DNA from: CAZAXU01 sp964489245
Lineage (GTDB): Bacteria; Bacteroidota; Bacteroidia; Flavobacteriales; Flavobacteriaceae
Length of the DNA: 33,897 nucleotides
Assembly: GCA_964489245.1 (NCBI GenBank)
Contig: CAZAXU010000022.1
Coordinates: 1 to 33,897, forward strand
Direction of reading: 5' to 3'
The notes under the pieces are model-generated. The model was given only the letters and a program-made list of their open reading frames with translations. It was not told where the DNA came from and did no database searches. A program made the position numbers and the translations under genes. This document shows, piece after piece, positions 24,647 to 31,642 of the stretch. Position 1 is the first letter of the stretch, and every line of letters begins with the position of its first letter.

Positions 24647-25999
24647 ATGAGCGCTACGTTGATCGTTATATTTCAATTATTTTTAAGCCTGAGTATATTG
24701 GTTGTTCTTCACGAAATGGGACATTTTTTAGCTGCCAAATTTTTTAAAACCAAAGTCGAAAAATTCTATTTATTTTTCAACCCCTGGTTTTCACTATACA
24801 AAAAGAAAGTCGGAGAAACAGAATATGGCATTGGTTGGTTGCCTTTGGGGGGATATGTGAAAATTGCCGGAATGATTGACGAAAGTATGGACAAAGAATT
24901 TCTTGAAAAAGAACCGCAACCTTGGGAATTCAGATCTAAACCGGCTTGGCAAAGGCTGATTATTATGTTGGGAGGGGTGATTGTAAACATCTTGCTTGCC
25001 ATCGTGATTTATATAGGTCTTTCTTATGCCTATGGAGAAGAATTGTTACCCATAGACTCCCTCAAAGGCGGATTGGAAATCAAACATCCCGTCTTAAAAG
25101 AAGTGGGACTACAAACCGGAGATAAAATTGTTAAAATCAACGGAGAAGAAATCAAATATGCCAATATGATTGATGCCAAACTTACCACGGCAAAAACCGC
25201 CACAATTCTCAGAAACGGCACACAAAAACTAATTGAATTTCCTGTTGATTTCATCGATAAACTGCTCAAAGCAAGAAGCGAAGGACACAAACAATTGACC
25301 GGTATAAGAATGCCTTTTATCGTTGACAGAACAGCTCCTGATTCTCCAAATAAAGAAATATTGAAAAAAGGAGATCAAGTTATGGCAATCAATGGTTCGG
25401 AAGCTTTATTTATGGATCAAATCAAGCCTATTTTAAATGCCAATAAAGGAAAAAAAGTTCCTGCCGTTGTACAACGCGAAAACGAGCAAATCAATCTTGA
25501 ACTGAAAATCAATGAAAACGGTATGATTGGCGTACAGCTAAACAACAATCTAAAAGAATTGGAAAAAAGAAATTTCTTTAAAATTGAAATTAAAAAATAT
25601 AACCTTCTGGAGGCAATTCCCGCAGGAATTAAAAGAACCAAAGAAACTTTTATCAGCTATATAGACCAACTTAAAATGATTTTTAATCCTAAAACCGGTG
25701 CCTATAAAGGTGTAGGAGGTTTTATTGCCATCGCAAAAATATTTCCCGATACTTGGGATTGGGGAAGATTTTGGAACATCACTGCTTTTCTATCTATTAT
25801 GCTTGCCGTGCTGAACGTTTTGCCTATTCCCGCCTTGGACGGCGGACATGCCATGTTTACAATCTACGAAATGATTACCGGAAGAAAACCCAATGATAAA
25901 TTTATGGAATATGCTCAAATGTTCGGGTTTTTCTTGCTTTTAGCACTTGTACTGATTGTCAACGGAAACGATGTCTTGCGGTGGATTAAAGGGCTTTAA
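24647..25999 (+). CDS. rseP: Site-2 membrane metalloprotease RseP
   Basis: RseP is a zinc intramembrane protease of family M50B that cleaves anti-sigma factors and remnant signal peptides in the cytoplasmic membrane. The 450-residue protein has the zinc motif HEMGH (H22, E23, H26) in its first helix and the NVLPIPALDGGH motif near residue 395 that gives the third zinc ligand. Two PDZ-like segments lie between them (about 125-200 and 215-290). Hydrophobic helices are at about 5-25, 100-120, 380-400 and 425-445. It has its own promoter and is convergent with guaB, with only 13 bp between the stops. Confidence 0.95.
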   Translation: MSATLIVIFQLFLSLSILVVLHEMGHFLAAKFFKTKVEKFYLFFNPWFSLYKKKVGETEYGIGWLPLGGYVKIAGMIDESMDKEFLEKEPQPWEFRSKPAWQRLIIMLGGVIVNILLAIVIYIGLSYAYGEELLPIDSLKGGLEIKHPVLKEVGLQTGDKIVKINGEEIKYANMIDAKLTTAKTATILRNGTQKLIEFPVDFIDKLLKARSEGHKQLTGIRMPFIVDRTAPDSPNKEILKKGDQVMAINGSEALFMDQIKPILNANKGKKVPAVVQRENEQINLELKINENGMIGVQLNNNLKELEKRNFFKIEIKKYNLLEAIPAGIKRTKETFISYIDQLKMIFNPKTGAYKGVGGFIAIAKIFPDTWDWGRFWNITAFLSIMLAVLNVLPIPALDGGHAMFTIYEMITGRKPNDKFMEYAQMFGFFLLLALVLIVNGNDVLRWIKGL

Positions 26000-26012
26000 G
26001 TCAGAACTTTCT

Positions 26013-27146
26013 TTATCTATCATAATTCGGTGCATTTTTAGCAATCAAAACATCATGCGGATGACTTTCAGTCAGTCCGGCACTGGAGATTTTTACCAAT
26101 TTTGCTTCGTGTCTCATATTTTCAATATTCTTGGCACCGCAATATCCCATTCCGGCGCGTAAACCACCTACAAGCTGAAAAATGATTTTTTGTACGGCAC
26201 CTTTATAACCTACAATGGCTTCTATACCCTCGGGAACCAACTTATTTTTTGATTTATCTTGCTGAAAATATCTATCCTTACTACCGCGTTGCATAGCAGA
26301 CATAGAACCCATGCCTACATATGATTTAAATTTTTTTCCGTTTTTTTCAATAATTTCTCCCGGAGCTTCATCAGTTCCGGCAAGCATACGTCCCAACATC
26401 ACGGCATGCGCGCCTACGGCAATTGCTTTGGCAATATCTCCTGAAAATTTTATACCGCCATCAGCAATAATTCCCACATTTTGGTCCTTTAATTGTTCAT
26501 AGACGTCATTTACTGCCGTGAGTTGCGGCACGCCAACACCCGCCACCACACGCGTAGTGCAAATGGCTCCGGGACCTACCCCGATTTTCACAGCATCAGC
26601 ACCGGCATCCACCAAAGTTTGAGCTGCTTCTGCTGTTACGATATTTCCGGCAATCACATCTACCTTTGGGAAAGTTTTTTTGACATATTTCAGTGCATCT
26701 ATAATGCCCTTTGAGTGTCCGTGCGCAGAATCCAGTGTGAACACATCTACACCCGCTTTTACCAAGGCTTCTGCGCGTTCTTCCAAATCTGCACTTACTC
26801 CAATGGCTGCGCCTATCCGCAATTTTGAATTTTTATCTATACATGCGTTGGAAAACTCTTTAAAATTATAATTATATGATTTTACTTTTTTTATAGCTTC
26901 CGATTGCTCAAAAACAGACATATTTTTATGAATGATGCCTATGCCTCCTTCCAAGGCAAGGGCTATGCCCATTTCCGCTTCCGTAACCGTATCCATTGCA
27001 GCACTGATAATCGGAATATTCAGGTTTATATTTCTACTTAATTTTGTCTTAACCGACACATCGTGCGGTATCACCTCTGAATATGCCGGCACCAGTAATA
27101 CATCATCAAATGTATAGGCTTCTTGTATAATTTTTCCGTGTAACAT
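26013..27146 (-). CDS. guaB: IMP dehydrogenase lacking the CBS (Bateman) domain
   Basis: This enzyme oxidises IMP to XMP with NAD+, the committed step of GMP synthesis. At 377 residues it is over 100 shorter than the usual ~490-residue bacterial enzyme. The barrel begins normally (YTFDDVLLVPAYS, MDTVTEAEMGIALALEGGIG). Where the paired CBS domains usually sit there is only a linker of about 20 residues (about 89-108) before KLRIGAAIGV. The catalytic Cys is in GPGAICTTR (C196), and the flap holds GSKDRYFQ and KLVPEGIE. These are IMPDH rather than GMP reductase features. The missing Bateman module normally senses adenine and guanine nucleotides, so this enzyme should lack that allosteric control. 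guaA lies 90 bp upstream on the same strand and no promoter box was seen between, so the two may form an operon. Confidence 0.94.
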   Translation of the reverse strand: MLHGKIIQEAYTFDDVLLVPAYSEVIPHDVSVKTKLSRNINLNIPIISAAMDTVTEAEMGIALALEGGIGIIHKNMSVFEQSEAIKKVKSYNYNFKEFSNACIDKNSKLRIGAAIGVSADLEERAEALVKAGVDVFTLDSAHGHSKGIIDALKYVKKTFPKVDVIAGNIVTAEAAQTLVDAGADAVKIGVGPGAICTTRVVAGVGVPQLTAVNDVYEQLKDQNVGIIADGGIKFSGDIAKAIAVGAHAVMLGRMLAGTDEAPGEIIEKNGKKFKSYVGMGSMSAMQRGSKDRYFQQDKSKNKLVPEGIEAIVGYKGAVQKIIFQLVGGLRAGMGYCGAKNIENMRHEAKLVKISSAGLTESHPHDVLIAKNAPNYDR

Positions 27147-27236
27147 CTTTTTTGCTTTATGAATTAGTTGTTAAATGATTTTATATCTCAAATTTCTTTA
27201 TTTTCCGATTTCTTTTTCGGTTGCATCTCTTATTTT

Positions 27237-28772
27237 TTACTCCCATTCTATGGTTGCCGGTGGTTTTGAACTGATATCATAAGCAACACGGTTGATGCCT
27301 CTTACTTCGTTGATGATTCTGGTTGAAACCAAATCTAAAAAATCATAAGGCAAGCGCGACCAAACAGCTGTCATAAAATCAGTGGTATCTGCAGAACGAA
27401 TCACTGCTGTATATTCATAGGTTCTTTCGTCTCCCATCACCCCGACAGATTTCACCGGAAGCAAAACCACAAAAGCTTGACTAACTTTGTTGTATAAACC
27501 ATATTTATAAAGTTCTTGAATAAAAATATAATCTGCTTCTTGCAAAATTCTAATCTTTTCCGAATCAACGGCACCGAGAATTCTGATTCCTAAACCCGGT
27601 CCGGGAAAAGGATGTCTCATAATCATTTTTTCAGGAATACCCAACTGTAGTCCCAATTGTCTTACTTCATCTTTAAAAAGCTCTTTTAAAGGTTCTAATA
27701 GTTTTAACCTCATTACATCAGGCAATCCGCCCACATTATGGTGGGATTTAATGGTGGCCGAAGGACCTCCTTTGGCAGATTTTGACTCGATTATATCCGG
27801 ATAAATGGTGCCTTGTGCTAAAAAAGTGGCGTCTTTAATTTTACTCGCTTCCCGATTAAAAACTTCAACAAATTCTCTACCGATAATTTTTCTCTTTTCC
27901 TCTGGATCAGATATGTTTTTCAAGGCGTCTATAAACTCTGCCGATGCATCCACCATTTTTATGTTCATATGATAATGCTCACCATAGGTTTGCATGACCA
28001 TTTCGCCTTCTTTTTTTCGCAACAGACCCGTATCCACAAAAATACAATTCAGTTGGTCTCCTATTGCTTTATGAATCAGCATGGCTGCCACTGAGGAATC
28101 AACTCCTCCTGAAAGCCCGAGAATGACTTTTTGGTTGCCTACAACCTTTTTTATTTGCCGAATCGTATTTTGAATATAGTCTGATAAATCCCAGTTTTTT
28201 TCACAAGCACAAACATCAAATACAAAGTTTTTGATTATTTGAGAACCATATTCTGTATGTGCCACTTCAGGATGAAATTGTGTGGCATAAATTTTCTTTT
28301 TTTCATTGGCAATTCCCGCAATGCAAGTTGTGGTGTGTCCAAGCTGAGAAAATCCTTCCGGCAATTTGGTCACCTCGTCAAAATGACTCATCCAAACCGT
28401 GGATTTTTTCGGAATATTTTTCAACAAAACATTTTCATCATCCTTGATAAATTCAGATTTTCCATATTCACCCACCTTGCCCTGTGTCACTTTTCCTCCT
28501 AACAAATGTGTGGTAAGCTGCATGCCATAGCAAATACCTAAAATTGGTATGCCGAGTTCATAAATTTCTTTAGAAATCAAATTAGCATTCTTGGCATATA
28601 CAGAAGACGGTCCTCCGGACAAAATAATGCCCTTAGGACAATGTTTCTTTATTTCTGTCAGGTTTGTGTCAAAAGGAAGTATTTCAGAATATACTCCGAG
28701 TTCTCGAACTCTTCTGGCTATCAATTGGTTGTATTGAGAACCGAAGTCTAATATAATAATCCCGTTTTTCAT
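27237..28772 (-). CDS. guaA: GMP synthase (glutamine-hydrolysing)
   Basis: GMP synthase converts XMP to GMP using glutamine and ATP. The 511-residue protein starts with the class I glutamine amidotransferase domain (IILDFGSQYNQLIARRVRE; nucleophile C81 in LGICYGMQ; His-Glu pair in QFHPEV). It then has the ATP pyrophosphatase domain with the P-loop LGLSGGVDSSVAA (about 227-239) and the C-terminal dimerisation domain ending PATIEWE. The start at 28772 is chosen because it gives the standard N-terminus. A longer frame to 28919 overlaps the previous gene and lies upstream of the promoter. It pairs with guaB downstream. Confidence 0.97.
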   Translation of the reverse strand: MKNGIIILDFGSQYNQLIARRVRELGVYSEILPFDTNLTEIKKHCPKGIILSGGPSSVYAKNANLISKEIYELGIPILGICYGMQLTTHLLGGKVTQGKVGEYGKSEFIKDDENVLLKNIPKKSTVWMSHFDEVTKLPEGFSQLGHTTTCIAGIANEKKKIYATQFHPEVAHTEYGSQIIKNFVFDVCACEKNWDLSDYIQNTIRQIKKVVGNQKVILGLSGGVDSSVAAMLIHKAIGDQLNCIFVDTGLLRKKEGEMVMQTYGEHYHMNIKMVDASAEFIDALKNISDPEEKRKIIGREFVEVFNREASKIKDATFLAQGTIYPDIIESKSAKGGPSATIKSHHNVGGLPDVMRLKLLEPLKELFKDEVRQLGLQLGIPEKMIMRHPFPGPGLGIRILGAVDSEKIRILQEADYIFIQELYKYGLYNKVSQAFVVLLPVKSVGVMGDERTYEYTAVIRSADTTDFMTAVWSRLPYDFLDLVSTRIINEVRGINRVAYDISSKPPATIEWE

Positions 28773-28813
28773 AAAAAAACGGAATTTGAAGTGTTTATCT
28801 TTGTGCCCATTTG

Positions 28814-28846
28814 CAAAAGTAAAAAAAATTTGAAAGGGCTTGGCAA
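28814..28846 (-). promoter_or_regulatory. guaA promoter
   Basis: On the minus strand TTG (28846-28844) and TACTTTTG (28821-28814, exact TAnnTTTG) are 22 nt apart, in the short spacer after the reductase gene. The predicted leader is about 35 nt. This supports the 28772 start. Confidence 0.7.
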
Positions 28847-28869
28847 ATATATTTGTTAATTTTTTCTTC

Positions 28870-29592
28870 TCAAGAATATATTCTGAAATGTATGTTGTCT
28901 GCCGGAATTTTATGTTCAATCAATACAGCGGCTGCATTTTTTTTAAGATCTTCAGGACCCACCATATAAACATCATCAAAATCTAAAGTCTCTTTTTCCA
29001 ATACTTCATCAATAATATCCCTATCAATTCTTCCTCTGAAGGCATCAGGTTGTTCTTCTTGAGAAAAAACATAGTATATTTTCAATCGATCCGGATACTT
29101 TTCAGATAATTCATCTAAGCATTTTTTGAACATTGTTTTTCCTGAAGAATGATTGCCGTAAATCAATATAAATTTTGCTTGTGTTGGTTGTCTGAGAATG
29201 GATTGTATCATGGAAAAAAACGGTGTTATTCCACTGCCGATAGTGATGCCTAGATATTTTTTAGAAGTTTTATAGTCAAAAGCTAAATCGTTCATAGGTT
29301 CGGAAACTTGTAAATACTCGCCCTTTTGTAATTCATTCATCATATATTTTGCAAAACCGTTGGCACCTTTAAATTTGATGCCTAACTTGATTTTGTCAGA
29401 TTCTGCCGGCGCGCAAATGGAATAATATCTTCTTTGATTTTTTCCGTTAATTTCTTTCTCAAGCATCACAAATTGTCCGGGTTGAAACTGAAATTTCTTT
29501 TTTAAATTTTTAGGTATTTCTAAAGAAATCAATATACTTTCCGGCGTAAGTTGTTTTTTTTCAACTACTTGTAATTTATAAAAATCGCTCAT
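28870..29592 (-). CDS. Ferredoxin-NADP reductase-like flavoprotein without Fe-S domain
   Basis: This 240-residue oxidoreductase has an FAD-binding beta-barrel (about 5-105, with the RRYYSICAP flavin motif and GFAKYMM) and an NAD(P)-binding domain (about 110-235, with GITIGSGITPFFSMI and the C-terminal VYMVGPEDLKK). It resembles the reductase half of PaaE/Hcr-type proteins, which normally carry a C-terminal plant-type [2Fe-2S] ferredoxin domain. Here the chain ends just after the reductase fold (NIHFRIYS), and I found no cysteine cluster in any nearby frame. It may pass electrons from NAD(P)H to a separate acceptor. Its start overlaps the end of the glycosyltransferase gene by 4 bp, and it is the last gene of the ferritin operon. 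Confidence 0.88.
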   Translation of the reverse strand: MSDFYKLQVVEKKQLTPESILISLEIPKNLKKKFQFQPGQFVMLEKEINGKNQRRYYSICAPAESDKIKLGIKFKGANGFAKYMMNELQKGEYLQVSEPMNDLAFDYKTSKKYLGITIGSGITPFFSMIQSILRQPTQAKFILIYGNHSSGKTMFKKCLDELSEKYPDRLKIYYVFSQEEQPDAFRGRIDRDIIDEVLEKETLDFDDVYMVGPEDLKKNAAAVLIEHKIPADNIHFRIYS

Positions 29593-30626
29593 AAAATATT
29601 GTTTAAAATTTTTTCAACTACTTTTTCCGGAGGAATTGTTTTCCAAACATTTTCAAAATTTGCAAAAACTTTATTCCCATAGATTGAAGTGGGTAATTGT
29701 GGAAATTTTTTTAAATCCGGTAAAATATTGTTTTTTTCGTTTTGTCCAAAAGCTGCAAAACCGGCATAAGGATGCGTGGCTCCCCAAATTGTAATGACCG
29801 GGATATTTTTTATTGCCGCTAAATGTGCATTGGCGGAATCCATGCTCAGCATTAAATTCAAACGACTGATAATTTCCAATTCTTGAGACAACGAAAATAT
29901 TCCTGCTAGATTAAATACCTTATTTTTGTTTAAAACCAGTGTTTCTAAAAGTTGTTTTTCTTTCATGCCTCCTCCGAATAATAAAATGCTTATATTTTCT
30001 TTTTTTGACAGAATATTTTGAATCACTTGTTTGATTTTGTCAATTGGATATTGTTTTCCTTCATGTTGGGCAAAAGGAGCAATTCCTAATAATTTTTGAC
30101 CTTTGAATAACTGTAAAAATAAACCTACTTCTTTTGAAACTTGTTTTTTTTCTGTAGTAAAATTTTTTTTTAAATCAATCGGCAGGTTAAATAATTCAAA
30201 AACATCCGCATATCTTTGATGAGTATTCTTTAAAGGTATAAAAACTTTATTATTTGTTCGGATTAAAGCTTTTTTTTCATTTCTTCCTTTATTAATTTTT
30301 CCAACTTTATAAGCATTAATTTTAAATAGATTTCTTAGAAACTTGGTACGTAATACATCGTGTAAATCTACAACATAATCAATTTTATATTTTTTCAATT
30401 CTTTGAATAAACGATACAATCCAACCAGTCCTTTATATTGTTTATCAATATCGACACTTATAAATTTAACTCCTGAAATGTCTTGAAAAATAGGTTTAAA
30501 AAAAGGTCTGGAAAGCATTAAAATTTCTATATCAGCGTGCTGACTGACAAGTGCTTTCAGAACAGGCACTACCATGGCAACATCACCCATGGCAGAAAAT
30601 CTTATAACTAAAATTCTTTTTTTCAA
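29589..30626 (-). CDS. Family 9 glycosyltransferase (heptosyltransferase-like)
   Basis: This 345-residue GT-B glycosyltransferase is of the ADP-heptose:LPS heptosyltransferase type. It opens with KKRILVIRFSAMGDVAMVVP, the GT9 N-terminal signature. VVDLHDVLRTKFL lies near residue 100. The C-terminal donor-binding half holds LGIAPFAQHEGKQYP, SILLFGGGMKE and MSMDSANAHLAAI..PVITIWGATHP. Members add heptose or similar sugars to the lipopolysaccharide core on the inner face of the membrane. It sits between ferritin (15 bp gap) and the reductase (4-bp overlap), an unusual setting for an LPS gene. Confidence 0.9.
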   Translation of the reverse strand: MKKRILVIRFSAMGDVAMVVPVLKALVSQHADIEILMLSRPFFKPIFQDISGVKFISVDIDKQYKGLVGLYRLFKELKKYKIDYVVDLHDVLRTKFLRNLFKINAYKVGKINKGRNEKKALIRTNNKVFIPLKNTHQRYADVFELFNLPIDLKKNFTTEKKQVSKEVGLFLQLFKGQKLLGIAPFAQHEGKQYPIDKIKQVIQNILSKKENISILLFGGGMKEKQLLETLVLNKNKVFNLAGIFSLSQELEIISRLNLMLSMDSANAHLAAIKNIPVITIWGATHPYAGFAAFGQNEKNNILPDLKKFPQLPTSIYGNKVFANFENVWKTIPPEKVVEKILNNIL

Positions 30627-30641
30627 ATTTACTTCTATTGA

Positions 30642-31145
30642 TTAATTTTCCGGCGTAAAAACTCTTTGTTTAGCTTCTCTATCCAACAAAAACAAACCAC
30701 TACCTTTTCCTTCTATTAATTTTAATTGTCCCAATATATCTGATACGCTTGCTTCTTCTTCCACTTGCTCATCTACAAACCATTGCAACATATTTGCAGT
30801 GGCATGATCTTTTTCAGTAATAGCTAAACTCATCAAATCATTGATTTGTGCCGTTATTTTTTGCTCGTGCGCTAAAACTTCTTTGAATACATCAATAATA
30901 TTTTTCCATTGGTGTTTTGGTTTCTCAATTTTTTCCAATTTCACCACAGCATCACGTTCAATCATATAATCATATAATTTCATTGCATGATATTGTTCTT
31001 CTTCATATTGTATTTTCATCCAGTTGACAAAACCTGATAAATTCAGTGTATTTACATAAGAAGACATTGAAAGATATAAATAGGCGGAATAAAATTCTTC
31101 GTTGATTTGTTTGTTTAAGGCTTTTTCAATTTTTTTATTTAGCAT
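30642..31145 (-). CDS. ftnA: Ferritin (FtnA type)
   Basis: Ferritin is the 24-subunit iron storage protein that oxidises Fe(II) and stores it as a mineral core. The 167-residue subunit has the full set of ferroxidase-centre residues at the positions known from E. coli FtnA: E17, E50, H53, E94, Q127 and E130 (in NEEFYSAYLYLSM, EEEQYHAMKLYDY, LAHEQK and FVDEQVEEE). The start at 31145 (MLNKKIEKAL) is chosen over 31166 because the latter lies inside the -7 promoter box. It heads a three-gene minus-strand operon with a glycosyltransferase and a flavin reductase. Confidence 0.95.
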   Translation of the reverse strand: MLNKKIEKALNKQINEEFYSAYLYLSMSSYVNTLNLSGFVNWMKIQYEEEQYHAMKLYDYMIERDAVVKLEKIEKPKHQWKNIIDVFKEVLAHEQKITAQINDLMSLAITEKDHATANMLQWFVDEQVEEEASVSDILGQLKLIEGKGSGLFLLDREAKQRVFTPEN

Positions 31146-31163
31146 GACAATTTTTTTATAAAA

Positions 31164-31171
31164 CAAAGGTA
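31164..31171 (-). promoter_or_regulatory. Ferritin operon -7 box
   Basis: TACCTTTG on the minus strand fits TAnnTTTG, 18 bp upstream of the chosen ferritin start. No TTG lies at the usual spacing in the very AT-rich DNA upstream. Confidence 0.55.
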
Positions 31172-31615
31172 TAAAATGAATATTAAAATTTCGTTTATAT
31201 ATGATTTAATAAAATACAAATATTATTCACTTGAAAAATAGATGTTGATAAGTTTTAAAAAGTCACTAAAATCTTATGTTTATAATCAAAGATAATTGTT
31301 GATAAGTTTTTTATATATTTTTTATAAAAAATTTGCTTGTGATTATATTATTTTTGTATGAATATTTTTTAGCAATTTTCCAAATATTTTTTCTATTACT
31401 TATTAACATAAACCTTACATTTTATTAAGAATATAATTTTCTATAACTAATTGATATATAATTTTTTATATCTGATTTTTTATAAAATAACTCCATTCAC
31501 ATCTCATATTATTATCCATGTTTTTTTTATATTTTTAAAAAGAAAAAATTATTATTTATATAATTGTTAATAACATCTATTTCAATAAAAAATTTTTTAA
31601 GACTTACAGATAGAT
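31172..31615. other. Very AT-rich spacer with DnaA-box-like words (possible origin)
   Basis: This is the longest non-coding stretch in the window. It is almost entirely A and T, rich in TTTTTTATA-type runs, and contains no gene. Two exact 14-base copies of TGTTGATAAGTTTT begin at 31243 and 31297; each contains TTATCAACA on the minus strand, one base from the DnaA box TTATCCACA. Two looser words (TTATTAACA) lie at 31400-31408 (plus) and 31565-31573 (minus). The flanking genes diverge. This fits an origin-like region but could also be chance in such AT-rich DNA. Confidence 0.35.
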
Positions 31616-31623
31616 TAACTTTG
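31616..31623 (+). promoter_or_regulatory. Candidate -7 box for rnr
   Basis: TAACTTTG is an exact TAnnTTTG match 19 bp before the rnr ATG. A clear TTG -33 element is missing. Confidence 0.55.
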
Positions 31624-31642
31624 CAACTTAATTGATTAAAAT

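Noticed and set aside
24569..24650. Continuation of BatE beyond the N gap
   Set aside because: Gap length is arbitrary so the frame is meaningless, and the segment contains the rseP promoter.
26013..27146. GMP reductase instead of IMP dehydrogenase
   Set aside because: The short length fits a reductase, but GSKDRYFQ, KLVPEGIE and the guaA neighbour are IMP dehydrogenase features.
28773..28919. N-terminal extension of GuaA up to 28919
   Set aside because: It lies upstream of the guaA promoter box, overlaps the reductase gene, and GMP synthases normally begin at the IIILDFGSQ block.
31146..31166. Seven extra residues on ferritin
   Set aside because: The upstream ATG is inside the -7 promoter element, and the shorter form matches ferritin numbering exactly.
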